Assembly (NCBI GenBank): GCA_945869725.1
Contig: CAMBPO010000033.1
Span: 1 to 31,991, forward strand
Length of the DNA stretch: 31,991 nucleotides
Direction: 5' to 3'
DNA from: Klebsiella pneumoniae
GTDB taxonomy: Bacteria; Pseudomonadota; Gammaproteobacteria; Pseudomonadales; Pseudohongiellaceae
Positions 1-7,154 of this stretch are shown one piece after another (positions within the stretch are counted from its first letter, which is position 1; every line of letters starts with the position of its first letter). The position numbers and the translations under genes were made by a program. The notes below the pieces were generated by a model. That model was not told the origin of the DNA and did no database searches. It saw only the letters and a program-made list of their open reading frames with translations.

Positions 1-668
1 GCTTCTTCCATAAAACCCGCAGGGGCATAAATATCGACGTTTCCAGCGATCACTTGCGCTTCATCTACCACACCACGCACGCCGCCAAAGTGATCAATGT
101 GCGAGTGTGAATACACAATAGCAGTCACCGGGCGCTCGCCAAGCTGTTCATTGGCAAACTGCAAAGCTGCCTGCGCGGTTTCCAGCGTCAGCAGCACATC
201 AAACAGAATCCAGCCACGCTCGCCACGGATCAGTGTCATATTGGCCAGATCATAACCGCGGATCTGATAGATAAAGTCTGGCACCACTTCATACAAACCA
301 TAGTTCATATTCAGGGTAGCCTGGCGCTGCAGTGACGGGTGAATGCTGTCGTAATCAGTGCCATCAAGCAGGAAGTCATAACGGCCCATATCCCAGACCA
401 CATTGCCGGCGGCTCCCAGAATCTGCCGGTAATCCGGTGCAGCAATAAAACCACGCTGCGACTCTTCGCGGTCGCGTTCATCCTCAAACGGCAAACTGGC
501 GCGCAATGCCTGTTGCGCGGCAACCGTGGCCGGGGACGCGGGTGCGTTTGTGCTCTGAGCCTGCGCGGCGCTGCCGATCGGGGCAAGCAAGAGCACACTC
601 AGAACGCTGGCTGCTGTATGGGAAAGACGCAAGGGCATCGGTCGGGGGTGGCTGCGGCGCTGGGACAT
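1..668 (-). CDS. Alkylsulfatase-type metallo-beta-lactamase, N-terminal part (cut by left window edge)
   Basis: The first 222 codons are present; the rest lies beyond the left edge. The product is an exported hydrolase of the linear alkylsulfatase (SdsA/BDS1) branch of the metallo-beta-lactamase superfamily, which releases sulfate from alkyl sulfate esters in the periplasm using two zinc ions. The diagnostic metal-binding motif HSHIDHFGG is at residues 188-196 (bases 81-107). Residues 1-37 look like a Sec signal peptide with cleavage near SAAQA. I chose ATG 668, which has AGGTAA about 8 bases upstream; a second ATG at codon 11 could also serve. The segment before the motif (ERGWILFDVLLTLETAQAAL) is what this family carries ahead of the zinc site. 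Substrate range cannot be told from the N-terminus alone. The gene is divergent from the gene at 869. Confidence 0.85.
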   Translation of the reverse strand, partial: MSQRRSHPRPMPLRLSHTAASVLSVLLLAPIGSAAQAQSTNAPASPATVAAQQALRASLPFEDERDREESQRGFIAAPDYRQILGAAGNVVWDMGRYDFLLDGTDYDSIHPSLQRQATLNMNYGLYEVVPDFIYQIRGYDLANMTLIRGERGWILFDVLLTLETAQAALQFANEQLGERPVTAIVYSHSHIDHFGGVRGVVDEAQVIAGNVDIYAPAGFMEE

Positions 669-724
669 GATGGTTACCTGTATGTTTCTGTTCAGAGCAG
701 CAGTAAACCTGATTTGCTGGTGTG

Positions 725-784
725 CATCAAGAGCCGCATCAAGAGCCGCATCAAGAGCTGCATCAAGAGCCGCATCAAGTGTCG
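725..784. repeat. Tandem repeat, five 12-bp units (CATCAAGAGCCG)
   Basis: Five head-to-tail units at 725-736, 737-748, 749-760, 761-772 and 773-784. Units 1, 2 and 4 are identical, unit 3 has one change, and unit 5 has diverged at its 3' half. The array lies in the roughly 200-base spacer between the divergent genes starting at 668 and 869, about 85 bases upstream of the latter. It could be in the 5' leader or upstream promoter region; I see no clear promoter hexamers there. Confidence 0.9.
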
Positions 785-868
785 TTTTACCTGCAGGCTC
801 ACAGGCATTGTGTCGGGCAATCGAGCGGTCTACTATGTAGGCGAATCGACCACAAGGCGGCACTAAAA

Positions 869-1927
869 ATGACAATACTCCGCAAGACGATTTACCGCTT
901 AACCGCTGCAGGCTTGCTGGCAATCGCGCCGGTAACGCTAGTGCTTTCACAGTCAACAGGCAGCGAAGAGGTGTTACCCCGCACCCCGGATGGCAAACCC
1001 GATCTTCAGGGTTTGTGGACCAATCAGACACAAACCCCGTTGGAGCGTCCCGCGCAGTTGGGACTGCAGGGTTTTCTCACCGCTGATCAGGCCCGCGAGT
1101 TTGAAGCCACTGCCCGCCAACGTGTTGAACAATCCAATCAGCCCAGTGATCCCAACCGCCCACCGCCCAGTGATGGCAATACCGATGCCGGTTACAACCT
1201 GTTCTGGCTGGACAGGGGCACCAATGTGGCGGTGGTGAACGGTGAATTCCGCACTTCCTTGATTGTGGATCCGCCCGATGGCCAGATTCCCTTTGTGGAG
1301 GGTGATCGACCTCAGGGCCTGATTGCCGAATGGCGTGCGCGACCGGGTGTGGAGCCTTTTGATGGTCCTGAGCTGCGCCCCATGGGTGAGCGTTGTCTGC
1401 TGGCCTTCAGTTCCAGCTCCGGGCCGCCCATGCTGCCGGTGATGTACAACAATAATTACCAGATTGTGCAAACGCCGGATCATGTGGTGATTCTGGTGGA
1501 GATGGTGCACGACGCGCGCATTATTCCCCTGGACAAACCGCACACGGACTACGACACCGAGCACTGGCTGGGGCAGTCAGTCGGGCGTTGGGAGGGCGAC
1601 ACACTGGTGGTTGAAACCAAACACTTCCATCCGCAGCAGGCCTTCCGTGGCGCCAGTGAACACCTGACCATCACTGAAAAGTTCTGGCTGGAGTCGCCGG
1701 GCAAAATTGTGTACAGCGTGACGCTGGAAGACCCGACGGTGTTCCGTCAGCCGTGGACAGCCGAGATACCCATGCAACGTCGACCGGCGGGCGAAATGAT
1801 GTACGAATACGCCTGTCATGAAGGCAACTACGCGTTCTCCGGCATTCTGGCTGGCGCGCGCAAACTGGAACAACTTGGAGAGCAGGGTCCTGTCGACGGG
1901 GCGCTGGATGGCGAGGAATCTCAGTGA
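869..1927 (+). CDS. Exported protein of unknown function (YACHEGNY family, copy 1)
   Basis: A 352-residue protein of a conserved family I recognise by pattern but cannot name. It begins with a Sec signal peptide (about residues 1-27), then shows PDLQGLWTN, GERCLL, VEMVHDARIIPL, a WLGQSVGRWEGDTLVVET segment and a C-terminal YEYACHEGNY followed by ILAGARKLE. The same landmarks recur in order in the gene at 24141-25181, so the two are paralogues. No catalytic signature is evident. ATG 869 was chosen because the signal peptide starts there; the frame is open upstream but only through the 12-bp tandem repeat and non-coding-looking sequence. Its stop overlaps the next start as TGATG, so it is probably translationally coupled to the epoxide hydrolase. 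Confidence 0.8.
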   Translation: MTILRKTIYRLTAAGLLAIAPVTLVLSQSTGSEEVLPRTPDGKPDLQGLWTNQTQTPLERPAQLGLQGFLTADQAREFEATARQRVEQSNQPSDPNRPPPSDGNTDAGYNLFWLDRGTNVAVVNGEFRTSLIVDPPDGQIPFVEGDRPQGLIAEWRARPGVEPFDGPELRPMGERCLLAFSSSSGPPMLPVMYNNNYQIVQTPDHVVILVEMVHDARIIPLDKPHTDYDTEHWLGQSVGRWEGDTLVVETKHFHPQQAFRGASEHLTITEKFWLESPGKIVYSVTLEDPTVFRQPWTAEIPMQRRPAGEMMYEYACHEGNYAFSGILAGARKLEQLGEQGPVDGALDGEESQ

Positions 1928-3222
1928 TGACAAGGCTGATACTGGCCTGTGCCGGCAAGGTACGCGCGCTGAGCCTGCCGGCACTGGCCGGCATGCTGCT
2001 GAGCGCCAATTTTGTGCTGCTATCGGAGGCTGTGATGGCTGCCAGCCCGGTTAGTCCCTCGGCGGATACTTCCATTCGCCCGTATACCATTCACATCGCG
2101 GATGAAGATATTGCTGACCTGCAGCAACGTCTGGCAAGAGCACGGCTGCCGGAACAGTTGCAGGATGTGGACTGGCGCTATGGCACTGACACGGCTTATC
2201 TGGCTGAGTTGCTGGACTATTGGCAACATCAGTTTGACTGGCGCGCACAGGAGCGGCGTCTGAATGAGTTTGATCAGTTTGTCACCGACATTGACGGGCT
2301 GCAGATGCATTTTATTCATCAGCGTTCTCCGCACGCCAATGCCACGCCGCTGTTACTGACACACGGTTGGCCCGGCTCAATTGTTGAGTTCTACAAGATA
2401 ATTGAACCACTCACACATCCAGAGCTGCATGGCGGCTCCGCGGACGATGCATTCCATGTTGTGGCACCGTCGTTGCCCGGATTTGCGTTCTCGGAAAAAC
2501 CTGCAGCGGCCGGTTATAACCCGGAAAAAATGGCGCATATGCTGGCAGCGTTGATGCAGCGGCTGGGCTATGAAAAATACGGCGCTCAGGGTGGCGACTG
2601 GGGCGGTATCATCAATCGCATTCTGGCGGCGCGTTATCCGCAGCAGCTGATCGGTTTACATTCCAATTTTGTGTTGGCTAATCCGCCGGCGGATGCTGAA
2701 CTGCGTGAGCAAACGCCTGCTGCCGATCTGGCAAGGCGCGATCAACGTCAGGCATTTATGGCTAACGAAACCGCCTATCAGCAGATACAAGGCAGCAAAC
2801 CACAAAGCCTGGGCGTGGGTTTAAACGATTCACCGGCGGGTCTTGCTGCCTGGATTGTTGAGAAATTTCATGGCTGGAGTGATTTGCCCAACAATCATCC
2901 GGAAGACAAATTCAGCAAAGATGAATTGCTGACCAATATCAGCGTGTACTGGTTTACGCAGAGCATCACCTCGTCTACACGCATTTATTATGAAAATCGT
3001 GCGGTGCCGATGAGCGAACCTTTGGGTTTTGTCAGCGTGCCAACCGCCGGCGCTATTTTCCCCAAAGAAATCTACCTGACGCCACGATTGTGGGCCGAGC
3101 AGTCTTACAACATCGTGCGCTGGACAGAGATGCCGCAGGGCGGCCATTTTGCTGCGCTGGAGGAAACCGACCTGCTGCTGGCGGATATACGGGCATTTTT
3201 CCGCCAGCTGCGATCGCTTTGA
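1927..3222 (+). CDS. Epoxide hydrolase (microsomal type, EHN domain plus alpha/beta hydrolase)
   Basis: A 431-residue alpha/beta hydrolase of the microsomal epoxide hydrolase family, which opens epoxides to vicinal diols through an aspartyl-ester intermediate. After a signal peptide (roughly residues 1-38), the epoxide-hydrolase N-terminal domain (YTIHIADEDIADLQQRLARA and onwards) covers about residues 50-150. The oxyanion-hole motif HGWPGS starts at H146, the nucleophile is D224 in GGDWGG, and the catalytic histidine is H407 in QGGHFAALEE. Length is usual for the family apart from the export signal, which implies a periplasmic enzyme. The start ATG overlaps the previous stop by one base (TGATG); GTG 1924 is an in-frame alternative. 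The natural substrate is unknown. The gene ends 114 bases before the stop of the convergent lipoprotein gene. Confidence 0.88.
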   Translation: MTRLILACAGKVRALSLPALAGMLLSANFVLLSEAVMAASPVSPSADTSIRPYTIHIADEDIADLQQRLARARLPEQLQDVDWRYGTDTAYLAELLDYWQHQFDWRAQERRLNEFDQFVTDIDGLQMHFIHQRSPHANATPLLLTHGWPGSIVEFYKIIEPLTHPELHGGSADDAFHVVAPSLPGFAFSEKPAAAGYNPEKMAHMLAALMQRLGYEKYGAQGGDWGGIINRILAARYPQQLIGLHSNFVLANPPADAELREQTPAADLARRDQRQAFMANETAYQQIQGSKPQSLGVGLNDSPAGLAAWIVEKFHGWSDLPNNHPEDKFSKDELLTNISVYWFTQSITSSTRIYYENRAVPMSEPLGFVSVPTAGAIFPKEIYLTPRLWAEQSYNIVRWTEMPQGGHFAALEETDLLLADIRAFFRQLRSL

Positions 3223-3263
3223 CGCCGGCGCTAAACAGGCATCCGCCGAAAATGCAGCTGCAG

Positions 3264-3338
3264 AGAGCACAGCTGCAAAGAGCACAGCTGCAAAGAATAC
3301 AGTTACCGAGAGTGCAGTTGCCGAGAGTGCAGGTGCTC
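3264..3338. repeat. Tandem repeat, five 15-bp units between convergent genes
   Basis: Five 15-base units at 3264-3278, 3279-3293, 3294-3308, 3309-3323 and 3324-3338. The first two are identical (AGAGCACAGCTGCAA) and the others drift to AGAGTGCAGTTGCCG-like forms. The array fills most of the gap between the epoxide hydrolase stop (3222) and the stop codon of the opposite-strand lipoprotein gene (3337-3339), running into that codon. There is no T-tract or convincing terminator stem. Confidence 0.9.
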
Positions 3339-4041
3339 AGTTCAGTTCAGGATGACCCCAGGGCGTAGGCGGTGTGGCGACCGGCGTAGTCAGATCAAAG
3401 GCCACGCGGAACATGCGGTCAGAACCCGGACGTGACAGCTCATACACAAACTGACGGCCGGGCTCGATTTCCATAGCCCAGACATTGGTGACTGACGCGG
3501 CGGAGCCTTCGCGCAGGAACAGGTCAATCGAGAACTGATCCACCGGGAACTCCTGTCGCGAGGCACTGCCAGCCGAGCTGGTATCGCCGCCATACTGGGT
3601 GAGGATGTCTTCGGAGCCATCTTCGTGGCGATGGTCATGTTTCAGGCGCAGGCCCGCATCCGTGCGGGTGATAATCCAGGTGCGGCTGTGATCGTCACCG
3701 ACATGAAAGGGAATACGCAGTTCACCGTCCAGACATTCACGCACATGCATCACCAGCGTCTGACCGGCAAAGGCATCATCGGGATTGACGGGTGTGTTGG
3801 CAGCAATGCTGCCTTCGTAGGAAAGTCCGCAGTGTTGCTCAAAGGCGGCCATAAATTGATCGGCAGCTGCTGCGCTGGCGTCAGTGGTGGAACCGCTGGC
3901 AGGAGAGCCGCTTTGATCAGCGCCGCCGCAGGCTGACAAAGCAGCAAACGTGATAGCAGTCAGCCACGGGCGTGCGCGTGTGGTAATGGAATTGGCAACA
4001 GGAGTTGCTCCAGGGGCGGCTACAGCAAAAAGTGCGTTCAT
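3337..4041 (-). CDS. Lipoprotein of unknown function
   Basis: A 234-residue predicted lipoprotein. The signal peptide ends in the lipobox LSAC, giving lipidated Cys38, followed by a low-complexity Gly/Ser/Ala/Thr linker to about residue 60. The mature domain has two cysteines (EQHCG and VRECLDGE) that could pair, then FHVGDDHSRTWIITRT, LRLKHDHRHEDGSEDILTQYGG and VWAMEIEPGRQFVYEL. This looks like a conserved hypothetical family; I know no assigned function. The start at 4041 is favoured over an upstream in-frame ATG at 4164 because GAGGA lies 8 bases before it and the signal peptide begins there. The gene is divergent from the Ntn acylase, with 78 bases between start codons. Confidence 0.78.
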   Translation of the reverse strand: MNALFAVAAPGATPVANSITTRARPWLTAITFAALSACGGADQSGSPASGSTTDASAAAADQFMAAFEQHCGLSYEGSIAANTPVNPDDAFAGQTLVMHVRECLDGELRIPFHVGDDHSRTWIITRTDAGLRLKHDHRHEDGSEDILTQYGGDTSSAGSASRQEFPVDQFSIDLFLREGSAASVTNVWAMEIEPGRQFVYELSRPGSDRMFRVAFDLTTPVATPPTPWGHPELN

Positions 4042-4119
4042 AAAGAAGTCCTCAAGCAGTGGGATATCAAACATCTGCTGAAAAAAGTCATTGATCAACA
4101 ACAGTAACGGAGAGATACC

Positions 4120-6513
4120 ATGCGTCACCCCGATTGTCACCCCTATTGTCACCCCTATTGTCACCCCATTGCGGCATCTGCCCCGCCGCGGGTTGTATTC
4201 AACAGCACCGTAGTCAGAGCCACACTGGCCAGCCTGCTGGTCTTGCTGGCGGCCTGCTCAGATCCGGCAACCCCGGGCGCCGATATGGCAGCACAGGATG
4301 ACACTGCCGCCCCTGACCATCGCTTCAGTACAGAAATTCGCTGGACCAGTTACGGTATCCCGCACGTCAAGGCCGATGACTGGAGCAGTCTCGGGTACGG
4401 ATTTGCCTATGCCACTGCCAAAGATGCGGTGTGCACCATCGCTCGCGATGTGCTGATGGTCAACGGTGAGATGTCCCGGCATTTCGGGGCAGATCAGGGC
4501 AATCTGCAGAGTGACATTTTCCATCGCGCGGTGCTCGATGACGCGATGATCGCCGGCTTCCGCGCCAGTCAGACTGACAGAGCCGACGAATTTTCAGCCG
4601 GATACATCGCCGGATACAACCGCTACATCAATGACCACCGCCAGGATTTGCCCGAAAGTTGTGCCGGGGCAAGCTGGGTAAGCAGTATCACCGAACGCGA
4701 TCTCGACAAACTCACCATTGGCGTGGGCATCCGTTATGGTTTAGGGCGTTTCCAGCGTGAAATGGCCAATGCGGCACCACCCGGACAAGCGGTGGCCAGT
4801 CTCGACAGTAATTTTGACTTGCCGGCTGGCATCGGCAGTAACGCAGTCGCCATGGGGCGCGAGGTGACGGAAAGCGGGCGCGGACTGCTGCTCGGCAACC
4901 CGCATTATCCGTGGCAGGGCTCCTCACGTTTTCACATGATTCACACCACCATCCCCGGTGAGCTCGATGTGATGGGTGTCAGCCTGTACACCACCAACCG
5001 CATCGCCATCGGGTTTAACAAAGATGTGGCGTGGACCCACACGGTGTCCACTGGCCTGCGTTCTACCATTTACGCGTTGGAGCTTGATCCTGCCAATCCC
5101 ACCCGTTATCGCTATGGTGATGACTTCCGCGATATGCAGCTGGTCACCATTGAAGTGCCGGTACTCAATCAGGAAGGTGGCGCGACCACGCAGTCGCATA
5201 CCGTGTACATGACCCATTACGGCCCGCTGCTGGTGTCTAACCAGTTGCCGTGGACACCCGAGCGTGCCTATGCCATCCGCGATGCCAATCTGTACAACGA
5301 CAGGGCAGCGGTGACCTATGACGCACTTAACAAAGCGGCCAATATCGACGAGGTTGAAGCCGCTCTGAGTCTGCAAGGTGTGTCGTGGACCAATACCATT
5401 GCTGCCGATCGTGATGGTACAGCGTTTTATGCCGACATCAGTGTGGTGCCCAATGTGGACGCCGAGCTGATCGGTCGTTGTCAGGTGCCGGTGGAAGGTG
5501 CCTCGCGCAACCTGGTGATTCTGGATGGCAGCCGGCCGGACTGCGAATGGCAGGAAGCCCCGGCCAGCCATATTCCGGGCGCCATGCCAGCAGACAACAT
5601 GCCGCGTATCCGTCGTGACGACTACGTGCACAATGCCAATGACAGTTATTGGTTGTCCACGCCCCGCCAGCCACTGCAAGGTTTCTCACCCATCATTGGC
5701 GCTGAAAATGCCGCGGTGAGCCTGCGCACCCGCGCGGGTTTAACCTTTATCGAAGCTGCCCTGGCCAGCGGCCGCAAGATGCAGGCGCAGGATTTGCAGG
5801 ACATGTTGTTCAGTCACCGTCACTTTGGTGCTGAATTGTTTCTGGACGAAGTGCTGACGCTGTGTGCAGGCGATACCGTGGTTACCCTGGAAACCGGTGA
5901 TGTGGATATCGGCGCTGCGTGCACGGCCTTATCGGCGTGGGACAGACGCGAAGATATCGACAGCCGCGGTGCTCACGTGTGGCGCGAATTCTGGCGTCAG
6001 GCCGGACGCACAGCCGATCTGTATGCGGTGCCTTTTGATGTCAATGATCCGGTCAATACACCACGCACGCTGGCGCTGGACAACGAAACAGTGAGGCAAG
6101 CGCTGCGTCAGGCGCTGGCAACATCGCAGAAACTGTTTACGGATAATCAGATTGCGCTGGATGCGCCGCTGGGCACGCTGCAGTTTGAGCCTCGCGGCAC
6201 AGAAATGATCCCGATTCCCGGAGGTGACGGGGGTGCCGGCATGTGGAGCGTGATCACCTCGCAATACCGTCCTGGTGTCGGATACAGCCCGATTGTGCAT
6301 GGCAACAGTTACATTCAGGCAGTGGGCTGGCAGCAGGATGGTCGTGTGGATGCCAAGGCCATCCTGACCTACTCACAGTCTGAAGATCCGCGTTCGCCGC
6401 ACTTTGCGGATCAGACGCGTCTGTACTCAGACAGTGAGTGGATCAGCATGCCATTTTATGAAGAGGATATTGCGGCAGATCCAAATCTGGTGACGCTGTT
6501 GCTGCAGGAATAA
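4120..6513 (+). CDS. Penicillin/AHL-acylase-type Ntn hydrolase, lipoprotein
   Basis: A 797-residue member of the penicillin amidase (S45) family of Ntn hydrolases, which cleave amide bonds such as those of N-acyl-homoserine lactones or beta-lactam side chains. Lipobox LAAC gives lipidated Cys46. The alpha-subunit region has the typical RWTSYGIPHVKADDWSSLGYG at about residues 74-94. GIGSNAVAMG holds the autoprocessing site, with the new N-terminal nucleophile Ser240, followed by LLGNPHYPWQGSSRFH. I see no separate linker, so maturation may be a single cut before Ser240 or may remove a short spacer. The only available start is ATG 4120, with GGAGAG 6 bases upstream. Codons 2-17 come from a 12-bp tandem repeat and encode a Cys/His array, odd for the n-region of a lipoprotein signal. 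AHL versus other amide substrates cannot be decided here. Confidence 0.88.
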   Translation: MRHPDCHPYCHPYCHPIAASAPPRVVFNSTVVRATLASLLVLLAACSDPATPGADMAAQDDTAAPDHRFSTEIRWTSYGIPHVKADDWSSLGYGFAYATAKDAVCTIARDVLMVNGEMSRHFGADQGNLQSDIFHRAVLDDAMIAGFRASQTDRADEFSAGYIAGYNRYINDHRQDLPESCAGASWVSSITERDLDKLTIGVGIRYGLGRFQREMANAAPPGQAVASLDSNFDLPAGIGSNAVAMGREVTESGRGLLLGNPHYPWQGSSRFHMIHTTIPGELDVMGVSLYTTNRIAIGFNKDVAWTHTVSTGLRSTIYALELDPANPTRYRYGDDFRDMQLVTIEVPVLNQEGGATTQSHTVYMTHYGPLLVSNQLPWTPERAYAIRDANLYNDRAAVTYDALNKAANIDEVEAALSLQGVSWTNTIAADRDGTAFYADISVVPNVDAELIGRCQVPVEGASRNLVILDGSRPDCEWQEAPASHIPGAMPADNMPRIRRDDYVHNANDSYWLSTPRQPLQGFSPIIGAENAAVSLRTRAGLTFIEAALASGRKMQAQDLQDMLFSHRHFGAELFLDEVLTLCAGDTVVTLETGDVDIGAACTALSAWDRREDIDSRGAHVWREFWRQAGRTADLYAVPFDVNDPVNTPRTLALDNETVRQALRQALATSQKLFTDNQIALDAPLGTLQFEPRGTEMIPIPGGDGGAGMWSVITSQYRPGVGYSPIVHGNSYIQAVGWQQDGRVDAKAILTYSQSEDPRSPHFADQTRLYSDSEWISMPFYEEDIAADPNLVTLLLQE
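4124..4170. repeat. Tandem repeat, nearly four 12-bp units in the acylase leader
   Basis: Units GTCACCCCGATT (4124-4135), GTCACCCCTATT (4136-4147), GTCACCCCTATT (4148-4159) and a partial fourth (4160-4170). In frame they encode repeated CHPY, placing Cys at residues 6, 10 and 14 and His at 3, 7, 11 and 15 of the signal peptide. Confidence 0.92.
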
Positions 6514-6531
6514 GCCCTGCAGCAATAAGCC
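6502..6531. repeat. 15-bp tandem duplication across the acylase stop codon
   Basis: CTGCAGGAATAAGCC at 6502-6516 is followed directly by CTGCAGCAATAAGCC at 6517-6531, with one mismatch. The first copy carries the TAA stop of the acylase. Because the unit is a multiple of three, the second copy provides another in-frame TAA five codons later. Confidence 0.9.
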
Positions 6532-6564
6532 CTTTTGCATAACCAGTATCGTCGTCTGCAGTTG

Positions 6565-6580
6565 CCCGGATTAATCCGGG
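6565..6580. other. Perfect 16-bp palindrome over the stop of the CxxCH protein gene
   Basis: CCCGGATTAATCCGGG can form a 6-bp G+C-rich stem with a TTAA loop. It overlaps the TAA stop (6571-6573) of the minus-strand gene and lies 51 bases after the acylase stop, so it may be a shared hairpin between convergent genes. There is no T-run on either side, so intrinsic termination is doubtful. Confidence 0.4.
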
Positions 6581-7110
6581 CGATTGCAACGTGGATCGTT
6601 CTGCTGAATGGTTGTCAGCATCTCGCGCGACAGCGGGATAGGGTCGCAGCCGTGCCCGGTCTCACAAATCATGTCCCACTGCGGTTCTGCCTTGACGTGA
6701 CATCCCAGGCAATTGCCACCAAAACGATTCACCACGTCGGTGAAGCCGCGGGTCACAATTTCTGAGCCCTCAGCGCTCACGGACAGTTCAAAAAATTCCC
6801 AGTCATTGGTGGCCGGACTGGTACCTTCGGGTTGTTTGATCATCACTTCTGTGGGTACCAGTTGTACCATGGAGCCGGTGGGCCAGGTGCCGCCGCTGCC
6901 GGAGTTGGCCACTGCCAGTGTGGCTTCCAGGTCGCCCAGCAGGTTGTCCACAAAAAAGCCTCTGACCGGGGTCATCTCGGTAATACACTCAAAAGTATTC
7001 TCATCCACGGCGATCAGCTGATCGGACTGAGCTGTGAGTTGTGCGGCGCCCACCAGTGCCAGTGCAGCACCCATCGCGGTCGCGGTTATCATCATGTGTA
7101 ATCTTTTCAT
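6571..7110 (-). CDS. Exported CxxCH (putative monohaem) protein next to NosR-like gene
   Basis: A 179-residue exported protein. Residues 1-27 are a Sec signal peptide ending near LTA. The single CxxCH motif is C134-L-G-C137-H138, followed by a conserved-looking EPQWDMICETGHGCDPIP tail with two further cysteines. This arrangement suggests a periplasmic c-type haem domain, perhaps related to cytochrome P460-like proteins; that link is pattern memory, not proof. The N-terminal half (TWPTGSMVQLVP and onwards) has no signature I recognise. ATG 7110 has AGGGAA 6-7 bases upstream. It lies 44 bases downstream of the NosR-like gene on the same strand, so the two probably form an operon and the small protein could be a redox partner of the membrane flavoprotein. 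Confidence 0.75.
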   Translation of the reverse strand: MKRLHMMITATAMGAALALVGAAQLTAQSDQLIAVDENTFECITEMTPVRGFFVDNLLGDLEATLAVANSGSGGTWPTGSMVQLVPTEVMIKQPEGTSPATNDWEFFELSVSAEGSEIVTRGFTDVVNRFGGNCLGCHVKAEPQWDMICETGHGCDPIPLSREMLTTIQQNDPRCNRPD

Positions 7111-7154
7111 AGTATTCCCTGTTGTTAACTAGCGGTTGTATACAAAAAACAGTA

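Noticed and set aside
725..784. Tandem units at 725-784 as a CRISPR array
   Set aside because: Units are 12 bp, directly adjacent, with no spacers and no cas genes nearby.
2830..3285. Minus-strand frame whose first residues, from the 15-bp repeat, look like a hydrophobic signal peptide
   Set aside because: The rest is the antisense of the epoxide hydrolase with no domain; the hydrophobic look comes from the repeat composition.
3149..3355. A 68-codon frame that would add an Ala/Lys/Glu/Ser/Thr-rich repeat tail near the end of the epoxide hydrolase
   Set aside because: It overlaps the epoxide hydrolase in another frame, the hydrolase ends at the normal place for its family, and repeat differences are not biased to third codon positions.
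4924..5679. A 251-codon open frame antisense to the acylase
   Set aside because: Lies wholly inside the acylase gene, shows no signal peptide or motif, and has the composition of a shadow frame.
6565..6580. Palindrome CCCGGATTAATCCGGG as an intrinsic terminator
   Set aside because: Stem is only 6 bp and there is no T-tract in either direction; kept only as an unassigned palindrome.
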